Part shown: positions 29,040 through 40,397 of the stretch, one piece after another
Layout: each line of letters begins with the position of its first letter
Numbering within the stretch: position 1 is the stretch's first letter
From: Agapetus fuscipes
Lineage: Eukaryota; Arthropoda; Insecta; Trichoptera; Glossosomatidae
Reading direction: 5' to 3'
Length of the DNA stretch: 64,000 nucleotides
NCBI GenBank assembly: GCA_951799405.1
Contig: OX637343.1
Span: 8,720,524 to 8,784,523 of the forward strand
Notes under the pieces: generated by a model
The model's input: the letters and a program-made list of their open reading frames with translations, nothing else
The model's database searches: none
What the model was told of the DNA's origin: nothing
Translations under genes and position numbers: made by a program

Positions 29040-29265
29040 CTCGACGTTTCGTTGGCTTCTTACCCAACATCAGATGCGCTAAATGGCTAAATTCCTTACG
29101 ACCTTGAGGCGACGAGATAGCGATTCGTGTCCAAAAATAAGGTGCACTGTGGTTTTTTTTTTATCTATGGAGTTCTTTCGCAACTGCTAGCAAGCTCTGA
29201 CTTGGATTGATATCCAGAGTGTAAGAAATTTAGTAGAATAGCGCTTCTGAGACACAAGCTTGTTC
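29040..29265. mobile_element. Family F inverted-repeat element with a hammerhead-like motif at its edge
   Basis: 29085-29265: CAGATGCGCTAAATGGCTAA..TTCCTTAC and TGTAAGAAATTTAGTAGAAT, AGCGCTTCTGA form an imperfect inverted repeat; the interior matches 10150-10255. On the minus strand at 29075-29040, CTGATGTTGGGTAAGAAGCC, AACGAAACGTCGAG resembles the motif seen in the foldbacks at 28358 and 31426, with stem TTGG..CCAA. Confidence 0.5.
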
Positions 29266-29439
29266 GGCCGAGGGCAAGTATACACTGATGGGATTGTCAA
29301 CGGTTCGTATACGTATCCGGCCATTTAATTCATTTTACAAATGTGTCTAATGATCGTAAATTTAACCTAAATTCGATTACGTATCGCTTTGTCCCCGAAG
29401 GCGTCGCATGTGGCATGTTGAACCTACGTATATATTGCC

Positions 29440-29607
29440 ACTGGTAAGGGTGGCAAAAGTTTCAGGGTTTATGTTCATTTGAGGATTGGATTTTAATTTG
29501 TAAGTACACATTCAGCATTTGTAAGTGCGAATTTACACGTGTTTGTTTGTGGGCATGCATTTGATGTGAGCTTTGAATGTTAATATATCTTTGCAACTTA
29601 GATTAAA
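29440..29607 (+). repeat. Family C repeat, 5'-truncated
   Basis: GGTGGCAAAAGTTTCAGGGT, TTATGTTCATTTGAGGATTG, TACACATTCAGCATTTGTAA, GTGTTTGTTTGTGGGCATGC, ATATCTTTGCAACTTAGATT. It belongs to a subfamily with GTAAGTACACATTCAGCATT, also at 35333 and 45948. Confidence 0.75.
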
Positions 29608-29624
29608 GATAGATAGCAACGTAC

Positions 29625-30018
29625 CCAGGCCCGGCTTAAGGGCGGTTCGAGCGGTGTGACAGAACCCGGGCCCCCAAAGGGTCAAAGAAACTCGTAAATA
29701 TTTTTTCAGTACCAAGGTATTTGTGACCAAGGGGCTCCCGATTACAGACTAAATATAAATTAGTTTACATGCATTTCAAAACATATTATCTCTGGGGCTC
29801 AAGTTTTATGAGACGTAATGACCAAGGGCACCTCAAAGACTAAAAATGATTGTATAGAAAACATTTTAACATATTTTTTTCGGGAAAGATATGCATCTTT
29901 GACGTTGTGAAAAAAAATGAGGTGAAGGGTGGGGGGAGATTTTCAGGGAGGGGGGATATAAAAACGGTCCCCGAGCTTTTTCGTGCACCAGGGCCCCAGA
30001 GGGGTTAATCCGGGTCTG
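29625..30018. mobile_element. Non-autonomous DNA element, family G
   Basis: Left end CCCAGGCCCGGCTTAAGGGC and right end GGGTTAATCCGGGTCTGTG are imperfect inverted repeats; the right half matches 14900-15070 closely. Non-coding. Confidence 0.6.
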
Positions 30019-30019
30019 T

Positions 30020-30585
30020 GTGTACACCTTGCCGATACTACCACTGATATGAACTATCGCCCATATAATAAAACTATCATTATTTGCACACATAAGTTAT
30101 TCATGTGGACTTGTATAAGATCTATTCATTGATATGATTAGAACAAGATCGAGGATATCCACCTCCCACTTGCATATAAATTCCTCATTCAATATTCAGT
30201 CAGCTCGCTTCAACAAATAATTTGTAAATTTAAATTAATTGTGTAAAAATAAAACACAAAAGTTTTTCTTCAGTAGTTGCTTTCGATGCTATCACACCAT
30301 TATCGAGCGAACAACTGGAGAACAAATGGTGTGATAACATCAAAGTCGCTCGAGGAAATAATTCAACTCGTGAAGAAATACTTTGTGTTTTATTTTTACA
30401 TTATTAATTGTAAAAGACTCTTCACAATGCCAATGCAAAAACCCTTACATTAATAAACATAATTATTTGATATTGTTGTTAAAACAAACAAGAGATCACC
30501 CAAGAAACTCCATACATCCAGGATTTGAAGCGGCTCATGGATATTGCCTCCTATTCGCAGCTCAAGAGGGTGGCAATTAACATAA
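30020..30585. other. Intergenic, no gene seen; short inverted segment 30250-30400
   Basis: AAAATAAAACACAAAAGTTT..TCTTCA near 30245 and GAAGAAATACTTTGTGTTTT ATTTTT near 30373 pair, with TTGTTCTCC/GGAGAACAA-type pairing around 30310-30325; this gives a ~150-bp inverted-repeat element. No ORF. Confidence 0.45.
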
Positions 30586-30590
30586 ACAAA

Positions 30591-30745
30591 TGGCTGGTAC
30601 AACAAGGCACTGCCTTTTCAATAAGATGGCAAGCAACCAATAGACACAGATGGCTGGTACAACAAGGCACTGCCCTTACAAGAGGATGGCAACTAACAGA
30701 GATAGGTGGCTGGTACAATAAGGCACTGCCTTTATAAGAGTATGA
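30591..30745 (+). repeat. 56-60-bp tandem repeat, three copies, plus tRNA-like remnant
   Basis: TGGCTGGTACAACAAGGCAC recurs at 30591, 30651 and (with one change) 30707. Copies differ by about 10%. A tRNA-like remnant in reverse (GGATTCGAACCCACTATCTT..GGACTATAGACCG) follows at 30761-30823. Confidence 0.85.
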
Positions 30746-31367
30746 CGATTATGAAAAGTAGGATTCGAACCCACTATCTTCCAATCACGTGACCGAAGTG
30801 TTGGACCGTTGGACTATAGACCGTTTAATATGTAAATGATCTATGGATCACCGTTTTTTTTCATTTGGAAAATTCACGTAAGCTAGAGGTTGAGCCATGG
30901 GTTTGCTATGTGTGAATAATACCGAAAGTTCATAATGTTTCCATATGTGTAGCCATGTATGTGTCCCATTTTATAGATTACCGCCTTTTATTTTGATCAA
31001 TTGCCAGTGTACGAGTAGGTAATAATAAATGTTTGATACGAAATTATAATGTTTCATATTTATGACCGGGTGGTCTGGTTGTATTTTTGCATATTTCGCC
31101 TCCATATAAGGCAAAGATCTTTTGAGGTCACACAGGTATCGACTATTAAAAATATTATTTGTATGACAATACACTCACACCTGTTCTAGAGTATTCTACG
31201 TCCCCCATGTAGGTTATCTATTGACAGAAAACGAGCGTAATTACTTTAAATAACAGTAAAAAAAATTACGATTATAAGGTTCAAAGTATATACATATTTT
31301 ATTTTTACTAAATAGATAGGTACCTACCTAATAAAATCTGTTGAAAAAGAGTTGTATAGATATTTTA

Positions 31368-31516
31368 ATAAAAATTCAAATGGGTAAAACATATATAGGA
31401 GCAGATATTTGTAACCAATCTGCTCCTGAAGATGCCTCATTAGGCGAAAATGGTCGAGCACAAAAAATAAATAAATAAGTGAATCAAAACTATGTTTTAC
31501 CCATTTGAATTTTTAT
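31368..31516. mobile_element. Foldback element with perfect 26-bp TIRs and a hammerhead-like motif
   Basis: Left arm ATAAAAATTCAAATGGGTAA AACATA (31368-31393) is the exact reverse complement of 31491-31516. Inside, a 9-bp hairpin GGAGCAGAT..ATCTGCTCC runs directly into CTGAAGATGCCTCATTAGGC GAAAA at 31426-31451: core CTGA-AGA, stem GCCT..AGGC, GAAA. Only 149 bp in all, no ORF. Confidence 0.75.
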
Positions 31517-31564
31517 ATAATTTAAAATGGACTTTCACTGTGTTAAAAAATCCACCCTACAAAA

Positions 31565-31775
31565 GATATTTTAATGTTCGAGGTGAAGGTTTCTTGCACA
31601 TACGCAATCAGGCACGTGTTAGTTTGTATTTACACATGCTGCATGTGCACCCACAAAATAAAATCTGTACTTCGAATAAAAATCAGTTCCGTAACTCTTG
31701 TCATACTGCCATAAAACAGAGGTAGCATCGGACAATGTGTACAATTTTTCAGCTTTCAGAATGTGGTCAGCTCCC
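31565..31775 (-). repeat. Family C repeat, diverged
   Basis: Reverse order: AAGATATTTTAATGTTCGAG, CACATGCTGCATGTGCACCC, GTAACTCTTGTCATACTGCC, AATGTGGTCAGCTCCCTAAC. About 65-70% similar by eye. Confidence 0.5.
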
Positions 31776-32015
31776 TAACAACAAAATTTAAACGGCAAAA
31801 ATAAATTTACAGGGTTTGTTTTGTTGCAGGACTCGGTTTCTGTTCAGACGTGCAGCTTCTAATGAAATAAAAATTGCTCTGATGATTTCCAATCTACGAG
31901 AAGAGGAATCAAATAAAAGAAGAAGAAAAGAATTCAAAATATAAAAGGGGCGTTGACGTAAAAAACCGACTAGTTATAATCTCAGTACGACGGTATACTC
32001 GTACTTATAAAAGTT

Positions 32016-32335
32016 AATATTTTCTGAAATGAAATGTACCTATGTGACAATCAAAATATATTTATTAATTTAAAAATATATACATCCATTAGGAATTAAA
32101 AATATACTAAGGTGACATTCTATTTAAAATGCTTGGCTAAAGAAATTGATTAAAAATATGTATGTCTCGAATTAATTATTTTCTGAAATGAAATGTACCT
32201 ATGTGACTATCAAAATATATTTATTAATTTAAAAATATATACATCCATTAGGAATTAAAAATATACTAAGGGGATTTTCTATTTAAAATGCTTCGCTAAA
32301 GAAACTAATTAAAAATATGTATGTCTTGAATTAAT
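32016..32335 (+). repeat. 159-bp tandem duplication, two copies
   Basis: TTTCTGAAATGAAATGTACC starts at 32021 and again at 32180; the two units differ at only a handful of positions (for example GGTGACATTC versus GGGGATTTTC). AT-rich, non-coding. Confidence 0.95.
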
Positions 32336-32357
32336 TAAATTGCATTACATATTAAAC

Positions 32358-32612
32358 GACCGGTCCGAAGTTCAGTGGTAACACTTCGGACTTGTAAATG
32401 GAAGGTTGTGGGTTCGAATCCCAGCAGAGCACAAAAAATACCATTTTACATTTTCAAATTTGCTTCGCTGGGTTGAAAAATTCATAAACTTTGACCAAAG
32501 ACCGGTCATCAGAAGGTCCATCCAGCCTTACACGCTTTCTACAGCGACGTCCAAGCTCGCAGAGGGCGCTTGAGGTGTGATACACACAAAAACAGCGCTC
32601 ATCAAATAAATC
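32358..32612 (+). mobile_element. SINE B, full length
   Basis: Head GACCGGTCCGAAGTTCAGTG, box B GGGTTCGAATCCCAGCAGAG, body AAATTTGCTTCGCTGGGTTG, AAGACCGGTCATCAGAAGGT, then the solo-B 3' part AGCTCGCAGAGGGCGCTTGA, GTGTGATACACACAAAAACA GCGCTCATCAAATAAATCA. Confidence 0.85.
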
Positions 32613-33339
32613 AGTATATATATATATTTTTTTTAAGTAATAACATTTATTTCAGTGTTTTGAGTAGACTTAAAAAATGCAATTTGAAAAAAATAAGGCT
32701 TACAATTAATAACCTGACGCAACATTACTCGTATTTCCAAATATCAAATCCATATTTTACGAATAAGCATTGTTTTACATTATAATTCAACACATTTTGA
32801 AAACAAAACAAATTAAAAACCTTACTTTTGTTTTTCACACTTAAATTCTACCATGCAATCCAAATTTCGTTGTGTATATATTCACTAGCTTTTTTTGTAT
32901 ATTTTATTCACATATATTTTTACGTGGGTTTTTACAAGTACTTTTAAAGGAAAAACAACACTGGGTAGTAGATTTCTCGAATACAGAACATGAGAAATAA
33001 TTTTGAAGAATCTCGTGACACACCCGACAGGTTCGGCGTTTGACTCGGTACTAGTTTTTTTACCTGAGAATTGAGGTATTATTATTTTATTCATTCTTGG
33101 TTATGCTGTGCGTGGAAAGAAACAGGGCCGCATTCAGACACAAAAAGTTGTAAAAAAGGAACATTGGAAAAGAGGCAACAGATCCCGGCAAGCAATTCTC
33201 CAGCATCAACAGCCCACGACACTTTTTTTTGACGGTTATATTGCGCAAATCTCTCCTCGGTTTCCTCTTTTGTGTGTTTACCTTTAAATCATCTTGTTTC
33301 CTGCAACAGCTGTTTTGCAATTCGCAACTCAACACGCAA

Positions 33340-33582
33340 CTAAGCTTCCCATTCAGTGCAACTTCTTACGGAGTTGTCTCCGAAAGGGTTTCACATGGCT
33401 TGTGAAACGTAATTATTTTAAGAAGTAAAGGGGCCAACTCCCTAGGGCTTGACCACATTTATTGTGAAGGCTGAATAAACCTTGCCGGAGGCTTCCTTTG
33501 GGTTTGAAATAAATACAGAAAAGGGAAATCATTTTTGACACCCTTGGTAAGGATCGAACCTTAGCTCTCGGGTATGGAATGT
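33340..33582 (-). mobile_element. SINE A, diverged
   Basis: Minus strand: CATTCCATACCCGAGAGCTA, GGTTCGATCCTTACCAAGGG, AAAAATGATTTCCCTTTTCT, AGGCTTCACAATAAATG-type body and tail GAAGTTGCACTGAATGGGAA near 33340. Box A is missing. Confidence 0.65.
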
Positions 33583-33749
33583 TTAGGAATTAATGACCAA
33601 TTAATTTTTTCTCGGCCTTCCCACTCAACGCCTACTTTTGGCATTCCCTTTGTGTCCTTATTTTTCAGATACATACAATGTGGAAACATTAAAGCCATTT
33701 TATGCGTTTCCGTAAATTTTTCATTAATTCTTGTTTTTTTATTAAAATG

Positions 33750-34005
33750 TTGGTATGAGGCTTACCCCCATGATGTTAAAACTTGGTTCACCTTTGCTAA
33801 TGCCACCCCCCAAATGCAGGGAAAAGAGGCAGGAGTGGCAAGATTTATGCTCATGTGAGCTTTGGTTTATATTTTTATTTGATTTTTTTAAGTCCACATG
33901 CAGCATGTTTATTGAATGCATGTTAGTGAATTTACATGTGGCTACTTGTGGGCATGCATTAAATATGAGCCTTGAATGCCAATTAATCTTTTAAAGTTAG
34001 ATTAT
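33750..34005 (+). repeat. Family C repeat, diverged
   Basis: TTGGTATGAGGCTTACCCCC, GGTTCACCTTTGCTAATGCC, GTCCACATGCAGCATGTTTA, GGCTACTTGTGGGCATGCAT, TCTTTTAAAGTTAGATTATA. Confidence 0.75.
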
Positions 34006-34042
34006 AGATCTGCTCCCATTGGTTCTACATGACTCAATAAAT

Positions 34043-34280
34043 CGTTGCCCCACTGCTTGTTTGGCTTATTTACCATTTGATTTAAAGATGACCTTTCAAT
34101 GAATCAAATTCTGCACAATCTGAGCAAGAAAAAATGTAGAACACGATAATTTAAGAGTGATTTTAAAAGGTTTTAAAATCAATGTCCAATTTTCATACGA
34201 CACATCGGTCCAACACACACAAAATACATTGTTGATGTGAATTCATCTCTGATGAACAGGCAACAATGCACTAAGGGGAC
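34043..34280. mobile_element. Inverted-repeat element, family E
   Basis: Left end CCCCACTGCTTGTTTGGCTT, interior AATCAAATTCTGCACAATCT GAGCAAG and CACATCGGTCCAACACAC; the right end is eroded (ATGCACTAAGGGG). Same family as 6648 and 57008. Confidence 0.55.
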
Positions 34281-34734
34281 GAAATATATCCTCAACAAGC
34301 TGAATTTGGAAATGAGATAATTTTTTTATTTTTTTTTCATCTACACCCAAATGCCTCTCTGTGCCAGAGTTGTGCAATACAAAGAGAGGTTATGTTTTGA
34401 TTTCACAACCGCGCATGCAGGCACAATCTCTGGGAACGCGAGGCGGGGCCGGCGCGGCGCTTCATAATATTAGACAGTGTGTAGGTACCGCCCTGAAGGC
34501 AAAGTAACACCCATAAAACCTTATTCACTTCTTTTCCACACTCTTACGTAAATTAATTAATTTAAAAAAAAAACAATGTCAAAAACCTGAAAATAATAAA
34601 GTAGACCTAAGTACATTTTTTCTAAATATATTTTTGAAGAGCAATTTAATTCACCAACCTTCGAAATGTTCATGCGAAAGCAGAAGCTTGTGTGAATGCA
34701 ATGGCATCTATTGAACCAGCGTTGAAGTTATGAA

Positions 34735-34828
34735 CAAATGGGCCAGACGTGATTCGAACCAATGTTATTCTGTTCCAAATACGCTAGTCGAACATGCGCC
34801 TCTACCCCCTCGGCCATAACACCGACGA
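34735..34828 (-). mobile_element. tRNA-like SINE head, third type (also 39856-39945 and 51583-51668, plus strand)
   Basis: Minus strand: TCGGTGTTATGGCCGAGGGG, GTAGAGGCGCATGTTCGACT, TGGTTCGAATCACGTCTGGC. The box A (ATGGCCGAGGGGG) and box B (GGTTCGAATCACG) spacing fits a tRNA-Leu/Ser-like head. The copies at 39856-39945 and 51583-51668 share GTCGGTGTTATGGCCGA and CGCTGGTTCGA-type blocks. None folds into an intact tRNA. Confidence 0.55.
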
Positions 34829-34837
34829 CGTTTAAAT

Positions 34838-35083
34838 CTAAATCTAAGTTGCAAAGATATATATCATTTGAGATTCATATTAAATGCATTCCCACAAGCA
34901 GACACGCGTAATTTCGCGCTCACACATGCCGCATGTGGACCTACAATATAAAAACCCAATCTCAAATGAACATAAGCCCGCAACTCTTGCCGACCTTACC
35001 TGAAACAGGGGTGACATTGGTAAAGTGAATATTTTTTTACAGTATGGGTGGTCAGCCTCATACCAACCTATAAGTCAAGGAAT
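34838..35083 (-). repeat. Family C repeat, full length
   Basis: Reverse: AATCTAAGTTGCAAAGATAT to AACCTATAAGTCAAGGAATA; close to the reference copy. Confidence 0.9.
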
Positions 35084-35332
35084 ACAAGCAATTAATTACA
35101 TCTAGTTTTACAAACAAACAAACAAACACTAAAAAATCTACAAAACATCTATAAAAATGAAAATTGATTCTTGGCCTTAGCCGCCTACATTGCAGATCAG
35201 CCGCCATTTAATTACATTATAGACATTATCTCGGGAAATTTTGCCATCGGCATCTCGACGACCGTCGCGTCGATAGATCTTACCGTTTTTATTTGAAGGT
35301 AAGATCTACCGAGGGGGCGAGTGGGATCTAGG

Positions 35333-35487
35333 TACTTGTAGGGCTATGTTCATTTGAGGTTTGGATTTTATTTGTAAGTAGGTACACATTCAGCATTTGT
35401 AAACGTGAACTACACGTGTTTGTTTGTGGGTGTGGATTAAATATAATACTTAAATGTCAATAGATCTTTGCAACTTAGATTACATAA
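35333..35487 (+). repeat. Family C repeat, 5'-truncated
   Basis: TTGTAGGGCTATGTTCATTT, GGTACACATTCAGCATTTGT, GTGTTTGTTTGTGGGTGTGG, ATCTTTGCAACTTAGATTAC. Confidence 0.75.
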
Positions 35488-35794
35488 ATAAATGAATGAT
35501 ATGCTTTGAAAATGACATTTCGTTGTTACTATTTATTTATTTTATTTCTAAAAAAAGTCCCAGGATAACCTTTTTATTCCTATCGGACTTGAATATTTAA
35601 CAAAAATTGTAGGTACCTTTGTATCCAAATTATTTTTCATTTCAACAATTTTCTTGAAAAAAAAAATGCGTTTTTTTTTATAAAAAAACCTGAATGGGTC
35701 TGCATTATAAACACTCCTCAGCGTAAATACACATTTCAATAAGAAAAACAATCATATTTTTTCATAATTTTTCAAGTTAAAAAATAAAATTAAA

Positions 35795-35960
35795 TTAGGC
35801 TGATTTATTTGGTGAGCGCTGTTTTTGTGTGTATCACACCTTAAGAGCCCTCTGCGAGCTTGGTCGTCGCTGAAGAAAGCGCCAATTCTCAAGCAAGACC
35901 CAATTGTTGTAAGGCTGGATGGACCTTTTGATGACCGGTCTTTGGTAAAGGCATTGATCT
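35795..35960 (-). mobile_element. SINE B, 3' part
   Basis: Reverse orientation: GCTGATTTATTTGGTGAGCG, CACCTTAAGAGCCCTCTGCG, AAGCGCCAATTCTCAAGCAA, TGATGACCGGTCTTTGGTAA. Head absent. Confidence 0.75.
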
Positions 35961-37800
35961 AAATAAAATACATAGATGAAGCATTAGCGTATATATATCC
36001 GATCCACATCATTGTTGCCCTAAATGATAGTGTATGCCCCATTTGCAATCAGTTGTTTACCAAGCGTCGGCAAGGAAACATCGAGGTACCTACATGTAAA
36101 TTGAAGACAACTATCATGCGAAGATAGCCTGACAGTTCCATCAATTTTTGAAATTTCCCCATATAATAGAAATAAGTTAATTTAATGAAATAAAACTCAT
36201 GATAAGCGCGTGATGAATTATTACAAACAAAAGCATACAGTAAAAAACCACAAAATATAAATAAAAAAACTCAGTTCTTCATACTTATACCCATTATTTG
36301 ACTATAGATTTTTTTTCTTATATTAGACGCATTAATCGTATTTTTTAAGGTTTATTTAGGTATAAATACAAAAGAAATAAAGATATTAAAATGTAAATAA
36401 GCATTGAAGACAACTTTCAGAGATGCTCCTTTAAAATAACGGAGAAAAAAATCTGCTGATATTCATAAAATTATCAAAAAATACTCTATTACATAAAAGT
36501 AAGATACAGTCAGTAATGCGTCTTTTTTGTTTAAGTTTTTTTTAGTTCCTACACAACCTTAAATATTATGCACTGAATTTTTTTTTTTAATATAAATTTA
36601 TTCGTATTAAGTTATTTTTCCTTACATTTTGGGAAACGTATGTTGTGAGACGTCAGCCTCAGCTCTCACCTGTTAGGTTTTCTTCACTTCGGCTTGAGTA
36701 CCATGGAGTTCTATTAAATGGAGAGGCTATTTATTTGATTTAGTTCTAAACACTGTGTTCCATACAGTCACTGAAATCTAATTTCGCCAGACTTTGTCCC
36801 TTGTTTTGTCTCGCTCGCACAACATACGTTTTTTGTTGTTGTCCTTTTCTATCACGTTATGCGTCTCTACTCCGTCGTTAATTTATGTAAGCAGGTAATA
36901 TTGCTTAGCAACGAATTGTTGATGTTATTTTCGTTGACAACATAATTTAGTGTTGTCAAAGGTTTTGACAATATCTGATACTTTTTAATGCTTCTGTTCC
37001 ATAAACGTAAATATTTTACTTAATGTTACATAATTACTTGTGAAAATTATTTCAATTACATTTTTTTAATTTTAAGTTTTTTCAATGATGTTAGGTGTAA
37101 TACCTATAGAAGACAAAGTAAAAAAAATATTCTTTTTAATCCAATTTCCTTGAAATATAAAAGGAAAAATGAAACAAAAAGTGTAGGGTAGAAATTCAAA
37201 TTTTGAATTTTGAAATACAGACCACTTCAAATATATACATTTCACAAAAAAAAATGTTCTCACGTGACGGTATCAGATACTATATTTTATCATCATCACA
37301 TCTCTATCACTAAAAATGGCCGACGGTTTGACAGCGGGGCTATTGTTTTGTGGCTAAAGGCATCGGCAGATAAAATATCAATTGAATTTACTTAAATATT
37401 AATATTCACTGCTAATTACGAGTGAAAAGTTACTCCAGACTTTTGATTACAATTTCTCGTATTTTTATGCATTTGGAAAATGTGTGGCTTGGCATTTTGA
37501 TGATTTTTCTTTCCAGTTAGGAAACACACCTATTAATAGTTGGAAGGTTACCGATAGACTGAATTTGGATATTTGTATGATGAGTGGGGTAGCGCATTTC
37601 TAATTCACAAAGGATTGCTTTCTTAGCCCATCCAGTCCTTACAAATCCATGTTGAGTACGGACCCTGACGTTGTCATGGAGATCAGAAAGAGACGGAAAC
37701 ATAACAAAATTTCTAATGTTTCTTTCTCTTTCTTTCTACAATTTTGTGGCACAACCGTTTGTATAGGAAAACACTCACGCGCTCCATCTATGTATATTAT
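35961..37800. other. AT-rich intergenic, no gene seen
   Basis: No ORF with domain similarity and no named repeat. Several long T runs. The segment 36640-36860 is less AT-rich but has no exon-like structure. Confidence 0.5.
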
Positions 37801-37805
37801 TTATA

Positions 37806-37950
37806 TCGATGGGTAAAGGTTTATGAATTTTTCAACCCAGCGAAGAGAAAATTTGAAAATATAAATGGTATATTTTTTGTGCTCCGCCGAGATTCAAACC
37901 CACGACTTTCCAGTTACGAGTCCGAAGTGTTACACGGTCATAGTGGTCAA
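37806..37950 (-). mobile_element. SINE B, 5' part
   Basis: Reverse: GGGTAAAGGTTTATGAATTT, CAACCCAGCGAAGAGAAAAT, TGTGCTCCGCCGAGATTCAA, CCCACGACTTTCCAGTTACG. The head continues to about 37945. Confidence 0.75.
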
Positions 37951-38049
37951 AGTTGCTTATTTTATTTCAGAGAGGCTACGAGAGGAAAATTCCATAAAAG
38001 TGTACATATTTTTTTAACAGGAAAACCAATTCCAAAGGCAGAAAAGTGC

Positions 38050-38887
38050 AATTTCATGTTTTTTTTGTATCTTCTTCTTCTTCTGTTTGGCGAATCCCGC
38101 GGAGAGCAGGGGCGCCAGTGTCAAGTATACTGAGTGGGGATTTTGAATGATGGGAAAAGGATACGCTTCAATGGTCACGATACACACATTTGATTAAGCA
38201 ATAATAAAAAGCAAAAAGAGTAAAAACAAAAAACAAAAAAACGCTTGTAAAACATTATTTGAGGGAATTAAAGAAAATTAACTAAGGAGTTTTTTTGGGT
38301 AAAGTAAATTATAATTTTATGTTGTTGTGGGAAATAAATTTTAGAAACAGAAGGTTAATGGATTTCAAATTTAGGGATAAAAGATAGGAAACATTAACAG
38401 GATATTGAATGGAGACGCCAGTTCTTAGAAAAAGAAAATACAATTGATATAAATGGTGAGAGCAGTTAAAGAAAATGTGGTCTAAATCGCCTATTTCGGT
38501 TTTACAGTCGCAAAAGGGAGAATCAACAACATTAATTTTAAAAAGGTGAGCTGGAGAGCAACAATGGCCAATTCTTATGCGACAAAGGGTAGAAATTTGT
38601 TGTTTATTAATAGAATAATTGCAAAACCATGGGGAATTAGGAAGAGATGGCTGGATGCCAGCGTACCACTTTCCCTTTGTTGAACATGTGGATGACCATA
38701 ACTCACTCCATTCATTTCGAAGAGAGTGCTTAAATGATGGAATAAGGTCCATAGGGGAGAGAAACGGAAGGCCGGGGATACCGGTCAGGATAGCTTCTTT
38801 GGCAAAGCCATCTTTTTTTGTATCTTGAATTTTCAAGTTGATGTGATACCACCATTGACTAATAATATTATAATGGATGCCACACAC
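38050..38887 (-). mobile_element. 5'-truncated R1/Jockey-like LINE: RNase H/C-terminal end plus 3' UTR
   Basis: A 192-codon minus-strand frame (38887-38309) contains ISTLCRIRIGHCCSPAHLFK, then VDSPFCDCKTEIGDLDHIFF NCSHH: the LxRLRiGH..and CxC...etxeHilfxC signatures found at the C-terminus of R1/Jockey-clade ORF2 after the RNase H domain. The 3' UTR runs to a (GAA)n tail (minus strand) near 38065, including ACTTGACACTGGCGCCCCTG. The frame is open to its stop, so the copy is fairly young, but the endonuclease and RT regions are missing (5' truncation at about 38887). Confidence 0.75.
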
Positions 38888-38889
38888 AC

Positions 38890-40300
38890 ATACCTACAGA
38901 TGGACATTTTTACCTCGAAATGTTTTTTTCACACCAAACAATGCTTTCTTTGTAGCCTTCGGCTAGCAATAATTGAAGATGAAAAGAAAAAAATGAAGAT
39001 GAAAAGAAAGAATTGAAGATGAAAAGATGAAGAAGATTATACAAAAATAGAAAAAGAAGAAGGTGGAGAAGATTTTGTAGTCTATGAATGTTTCACAAAA
39101 TCTTTTTGACGGTCGCCGCTAGATGTCCTTATTCGAAATGTATATGGAGGAAAGAAAACGTTAATTTTGACACAACGCGAAAGGAAAAAGAAAAAATAAA
39201 TATAACCTCGTTAATTAATTAAATAGTGACTCAATTCCTGAAATATTCAATTAATTGTCTTCCTTATAATGTAAAGTCCATGTCGATTGAAGTTCTTCAT
39301 TGAAAATATGTGAATTTCGCGTAAAATTTGTGCAGCAAACGACAGATGTTGAATTTCCTTTTTTGTTGACAGCTACGTTATTTTTCTTGTTTATTTTTAA
39401 ATGATAGAGCTGATTGTTATTTCTTCTTTACTAGAAATATAATGCAGGCTCTTGTAAATGTCGTATATTTTGTTAATATCCATCGCTGTCGTCGCTAAAT
39501 AGTGTAAAAATATTAAAACTAACTAGGTGAGCATTGCCTTGTTTTGGTCCATTAATTTTCATTCTAACGAGCCCAACCCACACATGACCAGTGATCCATA
39601 TAAAACCACACATGTATTATACATTCAATTCTTAAATACGTGAATTTATAAAGTAAATAAAAGATAGGGGTAAAATGTTAAAAATTGCTCTTCCGGATCT
39701 GGATGGTGGTCCAAGCAAGAAGGAAAGAAGCAATTCGCCAAGCACCAGAATAACAATGGGTATCAAGCATCTGAAGCCACCCAAGAAAGCCTTATAATAA
39801 TTACATTTTGTATTTTGTAGAGAAAAACCGGGTTCTCCATGTTTTGTCAAAATTGTGTCGGTGTTATGGCCGAAGGGGCCAAGTGGGCTGAGCTTTCTAG
39901 CGTTTTTGGAATATAATAACGTTGGTTCGATCCTAGCTTGGATTATTTGACCACAACTTTGACCCTGGTTTAACAGATGTCATTGGGTAATTATTCATTA
40001 ATATAATTAATTAAAATTGAGAACAATGAATTATAATTTATGATATTAGTACCTGTTTCTGGCCAGGCAGAATAGTTTGGTGAATTGCATTCCTCTTCGC
40101 AAATCTATTTTTTTTTTTAATCGAAAAATCATATCCAATGTCCTCAAGATCTCTCGGATTGAAAGCACAAACTAAATTGTCGGAAAAAAAAATTGTTGCT
40201 CTTGATCGAAGATTGTAGGTACAGAAACGTTGAGAAACCCGTTCTTCTCTTTCAATTCTAAAGAAAGTGTCTTAATATAGTAATTCTAATTTTAAATAGT
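38890..40300. other. Upstream flank of the Grip91-like gene
   Basis: Holds purine-rich GAAGATGAAAAG repeats at 38970-39065, the tRNA-like head at 39856-39945, and a fragment (40058-40115) similar to 16033. No CpG-rich core, TATA or initiator clear enough to call a promoter. A possible 5' UTR of Grip91 lies just left of 40325. Confidence 0.4.
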
Positions 40301-40324
40301 TATTTTTGTTTGTTTAAGATTACA

Positions 40325-40397
40325 ATGGTTGACAGTAACCCCAACGAGGTAGCTGACTGCCTCAAGAAGTTGTGCCAGAAAATCTGCCGGAATGAAG
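40325..40397 (+). CDS. Grip91: Grip91 exon 1 (start codon)
   Basis: ATG at 40325 opens MVDSNPNEVADCLKKLCQKI CRNE, with donor GAAG|GTAAGA. This matches the start of animal GCP3 proteins (a short acidic leader then LqxLCxxI). An upstream stop-rich AT tract supports this start. Confidence 0.88.

Noticed and set aside
38825..39065. Lys/Glu-rich ORF (EDEKKKMKMKRKN)
   Set aside because: Encoded by a GAAGATGAAAAG simple repeat; no other coding support.
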